Of a DNA stretch of 26,058 nt, positions 23,736-26,058 are shown piece after piece (the stretch's first letter is position 1; every line of letters begins with the position of its first letter). The notes beneath the pieces are model-generated. The model was not told where the DNA came from. It saw only the letters and a program-made list of their open reading frames with translations, and did not search any database. Source of the stretch: a virus. Made by a program: the position numbers and the translations under genes. The DNA is taken from positions 1 through 26,058 of IMG/VR virus record IMGVR_UViG_3300009164_000317. The stretch is one strand, 5' to 3'.

Positions 23736-24893
23736 ATGAACACTGAAGACTTGATTGCCAGCGGTAACCTGGCCAGAGAAAAACACAACCCCGAACAGGC
23801 CATTGCATTTTATGCACAAGCATTTGTGCAAGATCCCAACAGTTCGGGTGCCTTTAACAACTATGGCAATGTACTGAGAGAGATGGGTCATGCACAACGT
23901 GCTATTCCATTTTTAGAAACAGCACGCCTATTAGATCCCACTAGTGTCACAGCAGAATTTAATCTAGCGGTGGCGCATCTCATGCTAGGCAACTATGAAC
24001 AGGGTTGGCGACTGTACGAAAGTCGCTGGCGTTATGAGCACCTAGATGGAACCAAGCCCCGACTACCTAGTCCTGAATGGTCAGGCGAGGATCTACGCGG
24101 AAAAACTATCCTGGTCATTGGCGAACAAGGACTTGGTGATCAGATTCAGTTCTTGAGATTCTGTGGTAATCTTCAAGACATGGGTGCAAAGATTAGACTC
24201 CACGTGAGTCCGGGCATTAAACCTTTGTTGATCAATACTCCTCCAGCAATTGTGGGCATAACCTGCAACACAGAAGATGTAATCGGCGAATTTGACTACT
24301 GGGTGGCCATGATGAGCCTGCCTAGACTGTTAAACATGAAGTTAGAAAATGTTCAACACTATTTGCAGTATGTGCAACCTGAACCAGAACGTGTTAAAGT
24401 ATGGGCCGAAAGACTAGGTATTCCTAAAAATCGCATGAGAATCGGTGTTGCTTGGTCAGGTCGCAAAGATTCCTGGATCAATCAACACAAGAGCATGCCA
24501 GCAGAAACCATGGCTGCTCTTGTGCGGAAGTTTCCTGAACACCAATGGGTTAGTTTGCAAGTTGATGCATTGCCTGAAGATGAAGCAGTGATCAAGGCCG
24601 CAGGTGTAGAGTGTTATCCTGGCACTATCAATGACTTTGCTGACACAGCCGCATTAATGCACCATTTGGATCTTGTGATCTCTGTAGACACGGCGGCCGC
24701 ACACCTAGCAGGTGCTATGGGCCGTCCACTTTGGATTCCACTCAATGCTTATGGTCCATGCTGGCGCTGGATGCAAAATCGTGATGACTCACCTTGGTAT
24801 ACTACCGCTCGACTATTCCGTCAGGAAAAATATGGCGATTGGTTAGCACCAATGACCAAGATTGAAAAGTTCTTAGGCTGGTTTAAAATTTAA
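23736..24893 (+). CDS. TPR-containing glycosyltransferase (GT9/GT41-like)
   Basis: A 385-residue protein from the ATG at 23736. Residues 3-102 form three tetratricopeptide repeats (for example NPEQAIAFYAQAFVQDP and AFNNYGNVLREMGHAQRAI), ending in the family hallmark GWRLYESRW (90-98). PEWSGEDLRGKTILVIGEQG (113-132) and LGDQIQFLRF open a GT-B fold like that of heptosyltransferases. VDTAAAHLAGAMGRPLW (317-333) and RDDSPWYTTARLFRQ (349-363) are the sugar-nucleotide end of the family. Databases usually name such proteins TPR-containing glycosyltransferases. Bacterial relatives modify surface polysaccharide or protein. Earlier in-frame ATGs at 23685 and 23712 are possible. None has a clear Shine-Dalgarno, and 23736 is chosen because the first TPR starts right there. 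It is the only plus-strand gene in the right third of the window. Confidence 0.8.
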   Translation: MNTEDLIASGNLAREKHNPEQAIAFYAQAFVQDPNSSGAFNNYGNVLREMGHAQRAIPFLETARLLDPTSVTAEFNLAVAHLMLGNYEQGWRLYESRWRYEHLDGTKPRLPSPEWSGEDLRGKTILVIGEQGLGDQIQFLRFCGNLQDMGAKIRLHVSPGIKPLLINTPPAIVGITCNTEDVIGEFDYWVAMMSLPRLLNMKLENVQHYLQYVQPEPERVKVWAERLGIPKNRMRIGVAWSGRKDSWINQHKSMPAETMAALVRKFPEHQWVSLQVDALPEDEAVIKAAGVECYPGTINDFADTAALMHHLDLVISVDTAAAHLAGAMGRPLWIPLNAYGPCWRWMQNRDDSPWYTTARLFRQEKYGDWLAPMTKIEKFLGWFKI

Positions 24894-25973
24894 GTGGTGT
24901 TTGATTGCATTGGCAATTGGACCAAACCCCCAACGCTGATCTTTTACCAACTTACGATTGTGTTCAATTACTGGTTGCATTTCTAAACAGGCCTGTTGAC
25001 GTTGAGAATCATTTAACTGTGAAAATTGTTTAACGCTGTCAACAATAGCGTCTATACGTTTGTCAGTATCTGTCACAAGATCGTATGTTTCGTCCAACCA
25101 AGGTGAGAATGTTTGAAAACCCAAATCACGCAAACATTGTAAGTATCCTGTACAACCAAATACCACAAACGGATGTCCTACCAACAACGGCCTAGTGATC
25201 TTTTCGCTGATAAAAAAAGTATCCGGTGCTACCACAGTTTCAGTTTCAGCAACTATGCTGATATAGGCTGAATTGTAAATATTTCTAGGAATCAATTGAC
25301 TAACCCAACCGTGCTGGTAAGGTCGCATGTTTGGGATTGGTCGACATGTGTTTATTGTTGTCGATTGTGATTTTCCTGAAGTTTCATCGTCAAACGCTAT
25401 GCTTTGAAATTCAGGATTATCAATTTGATATAATATTGGTGTCCTCATATTAAAATATAGGTCAGGATGTTGGAGCCGTAGTTGATTTCTACGATCCATT
25501 GATTCTTGAGATCGTTCGTAATAGTTTACTAAACACTGATCAATTAATCCTTGTTGTTTTAATCCTTTTAATAGTAGTCCTCGGTTATACATCCACCCTC
25601 CTAATAATGCTGTCGCCAGGCAAGGTTTATGTCCTAGATCCAATGCTGGTAATTCAGAATTGACTCTTACAGTACTTGTGAGATTTGAAAAATATTCAAA
25701 CCATTGGGATAATTTCCAATTATCTATTTTTCCGTGCCCACTTACTGCCCACACGGCATTAGTTTTACTTGCAATTTGTTTAATATAGATCTGATCAACA
25801 CAATGTATAGTAGGTTCAGGTTGTATTAAAATAGTTAGTTTTTCTGACTGTTGAAAACTTTCTGGGCACAAAGTTGGTAGCACATCAACATCAGACCTGA
25901 TCGATTTAGTAAACTCAGAAAAGTTTTCAAACAGTTCTGGAATCAAATCATAAGGGTCATTAACTAATATCAT
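24873..25973 (-). CDS. Putative GT10-like glycosyltransferase
   Basis: A 366-residue protein from the ATG at 25973. A TTG at 25991 would add six residues encoded within the terminator and is rejected. The best landmark is FISEKITRPLLVGHPFVVFG at about 254-273, followed by GYLQCLRDLGFQTFSPWLDE (276-295) and YD, with a DKRIDAI segment after. A conserved S/F-E-K block, then a hydrophobic strand ending in GF+TF..DE.YD, is typical of GT10 fucosyltransferase-like proteins found in many aquatic phages. The first 230 residues are not recognised beyond a probable Rossmann-like half. No signal peptide or membrane helix is seen. The DNA is visibly more AT-rich than the fibre genes. Its 3' end overlaps the TPR-glycosyltransferase gene by 21 bp tail to tail. 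No clear promoter is visible after the terminator at 25991-26014. Confidence 0.55.
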   Translation of the reverse strand: MILVNDPYDLIPELFENFSEFTKSIRSDVDVLPTLCPESFQQSEKLTILIQPEPTIHCVDQIYIKQIASKTNAVWAVSGHGKIDNWKLSQWFEYFSNLTSTVRVNSELPALDLGHKPCLATALLGGWMYNRGLLLKGLKQQGLIDQCLVNYYERSQESMDRRNQLRLQHPDLYFNMRTPILYQIDNPEFQSIAFDDETSGKSQSTTINTCRPIPNMRPYQHGWVSQLIPRNIYNSAYISIVAETETVVAPDTFFISEKITRPLLVGHPFVVFGCTGYLQCLRDLGFQTFSPWLDETYDLVTDTDKRIDAIVDSVKQFSQLNDSQRQQACLEMQPVIEHNRKLVKDQRWGFGPIANAIKHHLNFKPA

Positions 25974-25990
25974 TGAATACTTAGCCAACA

Positions 25991-26014
25991 AAAAAGGCTC
26001 CGAAGAGCCTTTTT
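25991..26014. terminator. Bidirectional factor-independent terminator with UUCG tetraloop
   Basis: AAAAAGGCTC (25991-26000) pairs with GAGCCTTTTT (26005-26014), a perfect 10-bp stem. On the minus strand the loop is C-UUCG-G, the extra-stable tetraloop, followed by a U-tract. On the plus strand TTTTTGTTTTT follows. It most likely ends a minus-strand gene lying beyond the right edge. Positions 26015-26058 hold no gene I can support. Confidence 0.9.
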
Positions 26015-26058
26015 GTTTTTCCTTCCCATCCCTGAGAAAGTTGAGTTCTCTGATTAGG

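Overview
The window looks like part of the virion-structure region of a large T4-like contractile-tailed phage, probably from an aquatic metagenome. The main reasons are a recognisable T4 gp15-type tail sheath stabilizer with an extended C-terminus, a set of very long Gly/Asn/Thr-rich tail-fibre-like proteins of the kind seen in marine and freshwater T4-like phages, TATAAATA-like late-promoter motifs, and phage-borne glycosyltransferase-like genes. There are no rRNA, tRNA, CRISPR, integrase or reverse transcriptase genes. The host cannot be identified from this sequence.

Layout. Positions 1-2662 (+ strand) hold the end of a virion structural gene, gp15 and a Nudix hydrolase that overlaps gp15. 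From 2657 to 23588 the minus strand carries one long tail-fibre block, read right to left: a 275-aa structural protein, a terminator, a small sialyltransferase/Maf-like protein, a 2380-aa giant fibre with PKD-like domains, a 492-aa fibre or adaptor, a 222-aa chaperone-like protein with six MTxEQWLAxQ motifs, then fibres of 2099, 720 and 519 aa. Positions 23736-24893 (+) encode a TPR-glycosyltransferase. Positions 24873-25973 (-) encode a GT10-like putative glycosyltransferase that overlaps it tail to tail. A strong bidirectional terminator closes the right edge. The longest gap without a gene is about 150 bp, so no 300-bp empty stretch exists.

How the genes fit together. The five fibre proteins are mosaics of a small set of modules: a 17-residue repeat (51 bp) with a 23-residue variant (69 bp), a GTSNV/FATTGEY module, a QWYxT module, a DAATKLYVDN module, a shared SPTNGQ-type N-terminus, and a shared C-terminal domain resembling the Peptidase_G2 self-cleaving chaperone domain. 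Start and stop codons of several fibre genes touch or overlap (TAATG, ATGA), which suggests coupled translation. The repeats are full of N-x-T/S sequons, and three glycosyltransferase-like genes flank the fibres. That makes fibre glycosylation a testable but unproven idea.
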